Of a stretch of DNA of 64,000 nt, positions 1 to 12,400 are shown in pieces (the stretch's first letter is position 1; the number at the start of each line of letters is the position of its first letter). A model generated the notes under the pieces. It was not told where the DNA came from. It did not search any database and saw nothing but the letters and a program-made list of their open reading frames with translations. Origin of the DNA: Patagioenas fasciata (lineage: Eukaryota; Chordata; Aves; Columbiformes; Columbidae). The position numbers were made by a program, and so were the translations under genes. The DNA is taken from assembly GCF_037038585.1 (NCBI RefSeq), contig NC_092520.1:146133104-146197103 (forward strand), written 5' to 3'.

Positions 1-361
1 GAGTTGATAGGTCCCATGTAGCACCAAAGAGGTGCTTTGGTGATAGTAGTAGCCAGGAGAAGAGGGCTTTTTTTTTTTTTTTTCTTTTTTGGGGTGGAGT
101 TTTGGCCTTATGTTCTCCATCACGCCAGAGAGTTTAGTGACACAGAGACCACACATTTCCCGTGCGAGTTCAGGTTTCCTGCTGACCCTGATTGTTCTTT
201 CCACAGTAACAATATGTTGATTTTCCATAACTGGACTGATTATAGAGACAGGTTGCTGAGTGTGATGTGGGAATTTCCCAGGACCAGAAGGGGTTATTCA
301 GAAACATGTTTCTCATTCTACTCATGGGGCAGATTTGTTGGTAAATTAAGTCATGCTTTAC
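1..361 (-). other. CD9 intron 6 (partial)
   Basis: Sequence downstream of the CD9 exon 6 donor (gtaaag). It holds a T-rich run at 68-90. No match to CD9 exon 7 is visible here. Confidence 0.7.
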
Positions 362-451
362 CACTTGAGAAAGCAAGTCGAGCAAAGGCTTCTTTGGGCA
401 GGTGTCCATATACTGTGGCTCAATCACTCCTTTAAGACCACAGCAGTCTAA
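362..451 (-). CDS. CD9: CD9 coding exon 6 (CCG motif of the large extracellular loop)
   Basis: Read on the minus strand, a pyrimidine-rich acceptor (cctgttttctcttgtag) precedes TTA GAC TGC TGT GGT, coding LDCCGLKGV. The exon then codes [11 protein letters not shown] and ends LLSQV before gtaaag. It is 90 bp, 30 codons, phase 0 at both ends. It carries the invariant CCG of tetraspanins and a third loop cysteine. The partner cysteine of the next disulfide should be in exon 7, which is outside the window. Confidence 0.94.
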
Positions 452-3400
452 CTACAAGAGAAAACAGGAAAAGAGAACCAGGTTAAATAATCTTTATTTT
501 TGTTCTGTATTTGGTAAAAAAGGAGAACTGGATTATATTAAGCTTTATTACAGATGTTATGCAAATTTGCTTAGAAGTCCTGACAATTTGACCACTGTAG
601 TGCAATTTTAACAAGCCTTTATTGCATTAAAGGCCACAATTCTGAAAGGAAGAGCTAGATCTCATTAAGTATACACACGCTAGTTTTGGTGACAGCTTGT
701 ACTCCTTACAGACACAAAGGTGACCTCATAGACATGCAGGTATGCACACTATGGTGCCTCTAGATCAACATCACCGGTCTAGTTTCTCAGCTTGCTTCTG
801 AGTTTTAGAAAACAAAAATAGCTCTATGCATTTCAGAGGTTCAGAGGGACAAAGTTCTGAATTCACTAATACCACACAAAAATATCTTTTCTGCAACTTG
901 TTACTAATAATCCTTTGGTTTCTTGTATTTAAGGTATTAGACATCTGCAGGGGGCTCAGTGACATGGAGAGCAGTGTGAACGAACCGCATTACTGTCTGG
1001 TTTAAGTATAACCATATACTTACAGCTACTTGAAATGCCTTCAGGGTTTCTCTGGCACCTGCTTGAGATCTCTTTTCATAGGTTTCCTTGTAGAAGCCCT
1101 TTAACTCTTCAATGACCTATAGGATAATGAAGAGATGTAGTATTACTGTCTTACCTTAATTATGGAAAACTTATTTGAGCTAGTCATTAAAAAAAAATCT
1201 ACAACCTACAATACCCATCCTTTTGAGATGTAGAAATAGAGGGTGGAAACATAGGGTAGACAGCATTTCTCACCTGGAACAAGTGAGCCTAACTGGTACA
1301 CACCTTAAAAGCCACACCTAAGCAGATAACATTGTTTCACTTCCAAGACTAATAGCTTCTAGGAGGAGTGAGAGAACCAAGTCTTTGCCCACTGGTTACA
1401 CAAAATATTCCCTATTAATTTCTGTACACTAGAAGCTGCTTTATTCCCATTGTAATACAATCAGTAAAGCAACCCTGGACACCAAGCACCTTAATTTGAA
1501 ACAAGACAGAATCTTGATTGCTCATGAGGGCATAGCCCAGATCAGTCATGTTTTACATGCAAAAACATTCAGCCTGTAGCTGACCCAGCTCCTATCTAGA
1601 AATGGTAAAGCTTCACTGATGGCCTGCTTTGCTTCACAGCTCAGCCAGGTACTACCTGGAGGGCATTTCTAACATGCAACAGCATCTTGGATTCTGTCTT
1701 TGATGGAATCTCATTTTTAAACATTAGAATGCATCTTCTTCCTCTCCCCCAAATCCCCTGGGTAATCAGGATTTGACTAGTACTAGTATAGATTTCAATA
1801 GACTAACTTTGTGGGCATACAGAGAGTCATAGAATGGTTTGAGTCAGAAGACACCTTTAAAGATCACTTAGTCCAACCCCCTGTCCCATAGGCATGGGCA
1901 TCTCTCACTAGATCAGGTTGCTTAAAGCCCCATCCAACCTGATTTTGAACACTTTCAGTGATGGGGTATCCACAACACCTCTGGGTAACCTGTTCCAGCA
2001 TGACACCACCCCTCCAACTTTTAAGAGTAACCTACCTTTTCTTTATTTGCAAATCCCCAGATTGCAGCTGCAATTTCAAGGGCAAAAATCACAAAAAGGA
2101 AGAGGAAGAACTAGAAAAGAAAGATCACATCATTAAGACCACAGCACCACAAAGCAGCATCACACATAGAAACTGCAAGCTTATCCAGTTTGCACTGTTC
2201 AGCCTTCTGGGAATTGTCACTCAACCAGGTTCTGATTAAAGGTCTGAAATACCAGTAAGTGTAGGAAAAAGGACACACTGCACTGGGTCAGCACTTCTTC
2301 CCAGGAGCATCAGAAAGCCTGACAGTGTTTTCCAAGCAGAAGTCCTCTCTTTTGATCATCGTTAATTAAAGCCTGTTAACTCAGACTTTGAAGTTGCCCA
2401 GGTCACAACACCTGACATCAACTCTTTTCTCTGGTTTGTCACTCCTGTTCCTTTAGGAGTCACTACTTAATACCTAGCTTGCCACCAGCTTCCAGAGAGC
2501 TAATGGTCACTTCGTTGTATATCCCATAAAAAGAAGAAATGTGTCATCTCTGTGTTTAATTGACTACCAGGTCCAAACTACCACTACTATTTGAAGGCAC
2601 CTTAAAGAGAGTTGTTCAGAACTTCAAAGGGCCAGAGGCATTATTTTGCAAGGAATACATGAAATTAAATTTCTTCCATGACACAGAAGAGGAATTGTTC
2701 TTTCACTGGCTATAGTAGTAGTCTTTTATTAACTAAGTCTTCTGGTTATTTGGATGAGTAGTTCCAGAAGCATACAGATGTGCATGAACCAGTAAACTCC
2801 ACTGGCCCCTCCACTCTGAAAACAATGAGGTTGCTCTCCAATAATTGGCTTGCAAAGCAGTTGTCAACTAGAAGAGCTCATCCTGTGATTATGAACAGTA
2901 GAGGCTTGTTTCAAGAATCAAATACCACAGTTCTGGTCTCAAAGATTAAAGATTGCACAGCCTTCAGAGTTCAGAACAAACTGTTTAATAAAGAGCATTG
3001 ATCATGAACATGTTAGCTTTGTTTCACACAGACTCAGTCTCGATACTTCAATGTCTGAATATGTCACTAACTCCTGAAGTCATCTGTATTCAAATACAAC
3101 AAGGACACTTGGATTTAGGGCCAGAAATGGAAACTATATTTAACACATTAGCATTACGTAGGTGTCCATGTGGAGCCAAAACAATCAGCACCTGCTGCCC
3201 TTTAACTGCATAGTAACATTTTCCTTCCTTTCTCATTGTGCTGTTAAAAATTTAAACTGTACTCTGATTACTTACCATGCCAAGCATACATTGAGATTCC
3301 TGCAACGCACCACAGCATCCCAAGAAACCAACCAGCATCATAAGCGCACCAGCTCCAATAAGGATGTAAACTCCTAGGGAGGGGAAAAACAGACATGAAC

Positions 3401-6400
3401 ACAGGCTAGTTGAGAATTCAGCAGCAAGGTATAAAATTAGATATTCCACAAATAGTATTTATAGCTTTTGCCAAGGTTTAAGTTTCTTTAGTGAGGTGTT
3501 CCAGGAAAAAAAGAAAAAGGGCTATGCTTAATTTTCCAAGCAAACACAGCTGAAACCTTGTGAGATGTATTGAGAAAACTGAAAACTTCAACTTAAAACA
3601 ATTAATGTGCACCAATACTGCAGTTTCACAAGTTTTAGATAGCCCTGTCATGCCCATTTTTCTAAGACAAATTGTAAAACACATTTTAAAACTGGCTCAG
3701 GGCCAAAGTTCTAAACTTATCTTCAGTTGAAGAATGCACTGCAGTTAGAGACACTGGACCCAGTGATTTATCAACATCTCAGAATTCTTGAAGCATGCTA
3801 CCTCTATGAGAATGGGTATTAAAAGGCATCATAATCATCTGTCATAATGCTCTCCTACTGTGCTCTTTCATCAAGAAACACTGAATTATTCCACCAGTCA
3901 CAGTGGTACAAGTCTATGCTTCAGGAGCCTAACTTGACAGCCTCTGTAACTACAAGAAACTCAGCGTTTTCTGCTTTTGCAAGAGCAGGTACTTCTTCAG
4001 ACCGTATCAAGTGGCTGAAGCATGTAGACCATTCTGCCCAGAATTTAAGTATAGCGAGAATGTTGAAGCATAGAGGGCAAACATTTCTGGGCTACAAGAC
4101 TCCATTTATGCCCAATCCTCTCCTCCTTGACTTGGGAACTGCCAGCTTAAGTATTACAGCTGGTGGTGAGAGTAGAAAGAGGTAGTCAAGAAAATCACTC
4201 CCAAAGGATGTCAGAAAAGCATTATTGGGTTGGTGAAACATATGACAAAGAATCAGCACAACACATGTAGAATTAGAATGACATCTCTATCAATATAGAC
4301 AAAAATACAGTTCTGGCCTCCAGAGACCCTATTGATACTATTTGAAGAAACTGATATGTAAGCATTTGCAAATGAGATTTTCTAGATGCAAACCAATAAG
4401 ATTAGCTGCTAAAATAAACATCTACTTGATTAAGCATATATAAGCGATTAAGCCTGACCTTTCTTATCAGCAGGAAATTCCGGCACAGATTTTTTTTAGC
4501 CCAGTTTAAACTTTCTCCATTTTGAAAAGAGTACATCAGAACCTCTTATTTCAGTTATTTTCAGTAGTAGAGAAAGCTTTTGAGGTAACTTACTTTGTTA
4601 TTGGGTGCAAATTGACAGTTTTTTTCTTTAACTTCCCATTGAAAGCTGCAGTCAGTAACTACTCCCAGAAACATATGTCTAAATAGTAATTCCTATTAAA
4701 CTACTTAAAACTCAGTTTAACCTATGGAGATTTTGAGTAGGTTTATTCCATAGTTTTGCTGTGTTCAGTCAGTAGCTGAAGTATCACATCATAAAACCTT
4801 TATGTTTTAGGAGGTAAAATAGTTTAGACTACCCAAAATAAGACTTGTTAAATATTCAGCTCAATGGCTAAGTTTAGATTTCTGTTCCCTTTCCAAGGAC
4901 CAGTTAAAAGCATCTGGAAATCTTTGTGGCAGCTGCAAGAAGCACCCTGTTTGCTAGCATACCATCCTATCAAGGGTGAAATAAAACCTTTCTTACAGAT
5001 AAGTGCTCCACATGCCTGTGGCTTCTTCATGAAGTCACACAAGTATTTCTATATTCCAGACTATGGTCCCTAACAAACCTAACTCATCATTCCTAACATC
5101 ACTTCCCATAGGCATAGGCTACCCCAGTACTATATGACTGAAACATGAGTTGCACATACCAGCATAACTTACACAGTCTTTACCAACCCTTTAGACACCA
5201 GTTTGGGTGTTGTGACAGGTCACATAGCTCACCAAAAGAGACAGTTTCCTTGGCAAGAAAAAGACCAACCTAACCAGGCTGTGGATGGCTAACAAGTGAT
5301 GTCATAAGGACATGGCAAATCCAGGTGCTACAAGGATGTGAAATGTAGGTATAAGGATGGCCCAAATCAGAGATGACAGTCTAAAAGTGACTGAAGAGAT
5401 CAAAAACTTAGTTAGGATATAATCCAATTCAGTTAGGAACTCTTACAATATCAGAATAACCAACTGAATATACATGTTTGTCCCCTAATTGGTAATCTTG
5501 CAAAACAGAATATATCAAGGAAAAACTTCCACCTGGTCTAACTAAAGATACATTGATGTAGGTTGCCTGTAACAGTTGCTCATATAGATCAAGATATTTG
5601 TGCATCATTTCCATTACACTCAGTATAAAGTAGCATACCAAGGGTTGTAAGAGTGAGACAATAATACATATGCTCCTTGTGAGAGATGAGGCAATAGGCT
5701 TGTGGTTTTGGGAAGCTTATGCTGGTCACTTTGAGGAAAAAAATTAGTTATTCATGCCATCTGTGATTACTCATTTAGTTTAGAGTGAAACTTTACTGAC
5801 TCATCTTGTGAGAAGCACCAGGAAGAGACATCCTCTGTATCTCCCAGAGTCCCCAGGATTACAAAACACTTACCCAACAGCACCCTAAGAGGAACTGCAG
5901 AGTTTAAGCTGGGAAAAAGACAAGGTGATATACAGTGCATAGAGACAAACTACTGGTGTGACACTGCTGCTGTCTGCATGAGAGCTCACAGAGTCTGGTC
6001 CCCTGCACCAGCCAAAGGCAGCTACTCTTGGCCCCACTGAGGCTGTTTACAGCCATTTTGTCTTTAGCCTTTGAGGAAGACGAAGGTTTCTAGGCAGTAT
6101 GAAAACCAGGGCACAAGTGTGTTCTATCACTCTGAGCCATTTCCTTGCTTACCCGTGTAAAATGTAGTGTTGTTGGATTCCAGTTCAAAGATGCTTTTGG
6201 TCTGTGAATCAAACCGAAGCCATAGTCCAATTGCAAGAACTGCTGTCCCTGCAAGCTGTAAGAACAAGTAAACCTTGTTAAATAATACCAATTAACATAC
6301 TCACCCTTGGATTAGTAACAACATCAGAAGTAGACACAGGATACAGCTTTGTTATTTAAAGAGGTGGTGACAAATAACCAGCACAAAAGGATGGGGATAC

Positions 6401-9400
6401 CCAAGAACAAACTTATTTCCTGACTTGAGGCATCTTGTTGACAGATACATTTACATATTAAACTACAATACCATAGGAGAACAATGCCATTCTTGTTTTC
6501 TTACTGAAAATACCCAAGGTTTACCAAAGTGCCAAGTGTCAGTATTTCCACTGATCCCTCCACCCTTTGTTTTATTCTGAGTGACTGTAATGACCTTGTA
6601 TGGCTTAGTGATCTTAAATCTTCACAATGAAGGACAAGTGTACCATAAGAAAAAGTACCTTGTGAGGTCAGCTAAAACTTTTAGTGTATTAAACAGACGG
6701 CTAAGTGTTGAGTGCACTGCAATACAGAGTCAGAAAGATTGCTCTTTTTTTCACAAAACAGGCTAAAAACAATCCAATAAGTGACCACACTGATAGGAAG
6801 AGGAAAATAGAGGCTGCTGAAATAGCAACACTGAGCTGTGCTGATCTAGAATGGCACAATGAAGTTTTAGATAATACTTAGTTTTATTATATTATCATCA
6901 CTGCCTGTGTGCCTCCAGATTCCTTTTAACATCAGTGTCTGTGTTTGCAGCAAGAGACTGGACTCCTCTATTCAAAAGCATGATAATGAATTTCAGCCAT
7001 AATAGGGCCTTCGCGGTACCATTTTTAATATGATAGAATTTTGAACACAGAGAGCTCAATGATCAGTTTTACTACTGTATGTTTCCTCCATCTGCAACTA
7101 CAAGCATTTGACAAGAGGTTTCTTCTTAATATAGTTATAATAAAAACATAATATTCCGTCTTTACTATTGCATGAGGTAGGCTTTTTGCCATTTTTGTCT
7201 CAAGATTAAGCTTCATTGTGTGTCTAAGTTAGCTTCTGGATGAAACATCCAGAAAAAGGCACTGGAGAAGCATTGTAAAAAAGAGGGAATTGCACTAGAG
7301 TACAGTGAATGCTAGGGGTTTGCTTCGAACAGGCCGAGACCTCCGTGTTTTAAAAAGAAAATCTGGGGTCAGGTTGCATGCAAGAACAAAAAAGAAACAA
7401 GGACAAACTAGAAAGCTGGAGACTATGCTTTTCAGCCCTTAAGGCTATTTAACTATCAAAAAATCTCCACAAAAGTGAGATGAGGACAGAAATGCCACAC
7501 ATTGCAGCAGACATAAAAAATTAAACTTAAGAGTGAGAAATAAGTTCAGAAAGTCCATAGCTTGGGTTAGGTAAAGCATGTATGATAAGAAAAATAAGAT
7601 ACAAAGCCTTATCTCTGATAAGTAGTTCCTTCTAGGAGGGAACAACATTCTTGATTCACCTCCAAGAAACAGGAAAGTGTTTACTTTAAAATGTTAATTT
7701 TCAGAGAGAATATGGAAGGAATGCCCACAGAAAGCACCTGAAATGAAGCCAGACTGCCCCAGCCCCACATTCTCCCCACAGAGAGCCCGAGGGCCCTTTC
7801 TCCCCACCACAGGAGTGCTGGCATTCCTTGACAGCAGGCGTAGCTCTGCTGGCCATGGATGTCTTTGCTAACCTCCAAGGCTTGCTTTACCAAAAAAACA
7901 AAGCTTTGCAGACTTCCACAGGACAAAAAGGATGGAGTTAAGTGAGGGTTTAATGGAAGGTATGTTACTTGTAGCTTGTCAGCAGAATGCATCCTCACTG
8001 GTGTGCTACAGGGCTCGGCATCAGTGAAGAAAAGTCACCAGCTGTGCCAGAAAAAACAGCAGTTCTTGAAGAGCAGGCACCTGACTCCCAAGTCTGCCTC
8101 AAAGAGGAGCTGCAGGGTTTTAGCTGGGAAAAAGATGAAGTGATACACAATGCATAAAGAGCCAAACCCAAAAGGAGTTTTCCAGACATATGCAAAAGAC
8201 ACTTTGTTGGTGTCTGGGGTGTGTAGGCACAGGTTTACTCAAAGCATGTAGCAAGAGCCAAGTCTGCACATACCTGCTGCTTTCCTTGTTCAGTCTATCC
8301 TGACAAAAGAGTCTTAAGCTGGGCCAGAGAGCCTTGGTGCAGCACACAGTATGTCACCACAGAGTTACTGTTTCAATTTACTGTGCAGCAGCAGCACTCC
8401 GGGGGTAGGGGAGCAAGAGTGGGACTGGCAGAAAGCAGGGTTGCTGCTCTGCCCATTGTCACTGCTACAGCATCCCTTGAAAAAAGCCTTTGCAATCTCA
8501 CCTCACTTCAGTCCAAAATCCAGGAGGGCTTTGTGATGGAAAAAACCTCACACACTGCTTCTAGCCTACAGTTACATCACCCAGTACTTAATACTCTGAG
8601 ACTCACTTTCCTGAGTCAAAGAGTTTTCAGCTTTTATAGGCATCCAGTTCCAGAACATTAGGAGAAGAAAACTACAGTCTCTGCTTGTTTTTCTAGAACT
8701 AATGAATTGCAAAGTCACAAGCCCCAGCTCACCCAGCTGTCTGCATCTACCCGTGTTTCTGGTTTGACAAGCCTCAGAGTCAGAGAGCTCAGGATATTGC
8801 TGCAAGTGGAGCACAACACAGCAAAGGCCTGTAAAACTAAAACCAAGAGCTGATCCCTCAGCAAACCTTTAAAGCCAGAGTACTCACATTGTAAAGGAAC
8901 TCTAAGACGTATTACAATCATGTAGGTAATCTTACAAGTCCAAGCAAAGCAGAAGGCTCTGTTAACCTCTTTGAGAAAAACCGGTTAACACCAGGGAAAA
9001 CTGACATACTTCCTTTTAAAAAAATGAACTTAACTGAGATGGTAGAAGAGTTAAGTGTCATATTTTCCCCTTGGGTAAACAGTCATCCTGTGAAAAAAAG
9101 TTACGATCAGAGAGGCAGGATATTATGGGATCACAGAAAGCGATAATACTTCATGTCAGTGAACTACTCCATATCACTAAATAAACTGTAGGATTAAGTA
9201 AAGTGATGATTCTCCCCATGGTGAACTAGAGAAAAAAAAAAGCAGTTCTTTATTGCAAGAAAAAGGGACTTCGTCTCAGTTTCTTAAGGAAAACAAACTT
9301 GTGTTCTCGGTTTGTGCTCTTCCTACCCACAATGACCACCGAAAAAAAAAAAAAAAGTAGTTCTAAAGCAGAAAGCAAGAACGTAATTTGAAACTTCAAG

Positions 9401-12400
9401 TCTTCATCAAAACAACAACAGACTAGGGCACAGAGGAAGAGGCAAGGACAGCGCCACAGGCACGCACTGACCTTGGCAGCATCTCAGACCAATCTGGCAC
9501 ACCGGAGGCTCGTATGTGGCCACCTTTTTGCTCACCTGTGCTGCGCAAGGAGGTTTTGGCAGCCACATTGGGGTGGTTTTCATAGCAGTCTTTTACCTCC
9601 CCAGGAAAGGGGTGCAAGCACCCCTTGTCTGGGTTGCATGAAAGCAGATCCCCAAAAGAGCTGGTTGTTAGGTTTTTAATCCAAGCGTTTTCCCAACGTA
9701 ACAGACCAACAGACGCATTTTGTCATAGGAGTTGACTAACACAGGATATTTCTAAGTCTATCCTGTGCTGAAAAAAAAATCTAACAGAAAAAGAATGAAA
9801 CTTTTCTTGAAGCTAGTCCCTCTATGTGTGTAATAATCTACAAAACTAAAAGAGCAGGTTTGTGTGCTTATGAAACATGTAAGAAGTACGTTTCTGCAGT
9901 AACAAGTATTGGAAAGGCAACTCAGGAAACAGTTGTTTTATCAATCTGACCAAAATTTTAAGTCAAAGGGGTACTATTCACTCACTGTATTGGAAAAGTT
10001 TATGACAACAGTTTTCCAATAACAGCATGTCCTGGCTCAAGTATGCTACCAATGCTCCGCTCAAGCTAACGCAGCTTCTTTGTGCTTCTCCTAACCACTA
10101 CTAAGCATTTTACAGCTCCCAGCACATTTCTACTTGACTCATCCCTATCCTATAGCTGCGATGGACATACACTAAGCAAGGATAAAATAACCTGATCATT
10201 CAACCTCTAATCCTATGGAGGATTTTGTCTGTCTTCTTTTTTTAAAATATATCTTTGTTGCAACACAGAAAAAAGCCAAGCCAAACCACAAACAGCTTTT
10301 TTGGTCTGTCTTTTCTTACATAGGCCTCTACCTTCTCTAGTGAGCCTCCTGTGCAGGACTTCCCTCCTCCTACCCATCCAGCCTCACATTCTGACAAGTA
10401 CCTTCTCCAAAGCCATCCTTTTCCATTGGTCTGGTCTCCCCCTTGCAAACTAAATTGTTTTGTCTCTGAGCATATCTAAGGGTGTGTATCCTTTATCTTC
10501 GACAGCCTGCTTTCTTTCAGCCTTCCATGTGACAAGAGATAGCTGACAAAGATTTGTACCACTGCAGAAGACAGTCACTGTATACTTGACAGGAGAAACA
10601 GCCTATCCTGGAGGCAGAAGTCTTACAGAATATTCTGCCTTCCTCCCCATCATACTTGACTAGCTCCTGCATGAACTTGGAGCATTCGTGGCTGAGACAT
10701 GCTATCAAGCAACCTGCTCTGCCATTTTTTTTCTCTTTAATACCTGATGTTTCACAGATACGGTCTCCTAGCAGTAGACTTGCAGAGGGAAACATGAGAT
10801 TTAATGATACAGGTATAAACACATTAAAAGCTTAAGCTTTTTAAACTAGAAATTCTAATTTCTGTTAACATATCCCATGATACAATAGTACATGACACTA
10901 CTTTGGGAGGCTACAAAGTTTATTTTAGGTTTAACCACTATTTTGCAAGGACCATTTTGTTCAGTCCCTTCTGACCTTGTCACCTTGATCCATCTGGAAA
11001 AGCCACAGTCCCCAGGCAAGCACCCCACTTGCTGTAGACACCTCAGAGCATTTGACCTTTTCATGGACAGAACCACCTCTCAAGGAACTCAAGGTACAAG
11101 CAGTTATCAAGTCCTTATAGCTGGCAGATAAAGCTTTGGGAGGGGGGACACTTCCCTCAAGCATCCACCAGGTTACTACCAGCCCTTCTTCCACTTCCAA
11201 AACATGGAGGTAGGGAGAGAAGCAATAAGACACTAGCAACTTCTGATGCCTGGATCCAAAGCCTGTGAAAAAATTACTTACAGGAAACCATGGGCTCTGC
11301 TATTTTAGCACATTTAGGGCAAGCTTACATGCAACTTCTATCAAGTTCATGGCATATTCCTCTAGCAGAAGGTAAGTCAATATATGAAAATAGAGCCCAT
11401 CAAAAATAAAGGCTACTTTCAGTGTTGTCAGCTCAGCATTGCAGCTAAAGAATTACCATTACTAATTATTTTTTCTTGAAGTAAAAAGCTATGTCAGGCT
11501 CTACATGACTGTTCCTTGCATGAGTTTTACCCAGGGTGTGCCAGAAGTACAATGAAAAAGCCACTATGTTCCCTTCACATCAAACAGGTAAAAAATTTTA
11601 GGTAAAAACCTGACTCAGATCTGCATAAGTCAGACAATTAACTTTTTCCTCACGGTGCAAGACAGTGGATTAATGAAGCCTGGACCAGATCTATGATGTT
11701 GCAAAGCACATAGGCAAGGAAACTGAGGACATTACTAGCAGTAATGAACTGCCTGTTTCTGTCCTGTTACTTGCTGGTACTCTATAAATAAAAACCCATA
11801 AACAGCAAGTACCAACCAGTGAAACTCAACATTATTCTAAACCCTTAATTACAGGATTAGTGTTATCCACAACAGCACAGGTTTTCAAACTTCTGAAAAA
11901 AAAAAAGCTTTCATAACAGATGTGCAGTAAGTGCTAGCAGTTATACAAGAAACTGCAGTTACTTCCAAGCTCCTTTAAAAAAAAAGTAGATGGGAAAGGA
12001 AGTATTTTTCTCTCTGCTTAAGCTAGTTTCAAGAATGTTGTGGGCTAAGTTAATGTCACAGCATTTATTGTAATAAAATGGTGCTCCAGTACAGTAGAAG
12101 CAGCGTTACAGGATTCCTGAACAACCGCCAAGATTAGTGCCCATTTCATACAAGTTCCTATTCAGAAGTCAGTCTACTACATTTGCAATTTAAATTGCAA
12201 ATAGGAGGTAGGGTTGCTAGAACTTTAACTACAAGTAACTTCACATCAAGTTTCTCAAGGCAACACCCTCTAACTCCATTCCTGACTGCACAGCACCTAC
12301 CAGAGTTAAACTACTTTGATCTGAGCCCAAGCAGTATTTTGATTCATACGCTGCAGTCAGCAACTAAGTCAGTTGATTACAGAGGGCAACAGCAACTGAT

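Noticed and set aside
3374-3449. Reading CD9 exon 3 further upstream as one longer exon
   Set aside because: The open frame runs into intron. The ctccctag acceptor and the split glycine codon with exon 2 fix the boundary at 3373.
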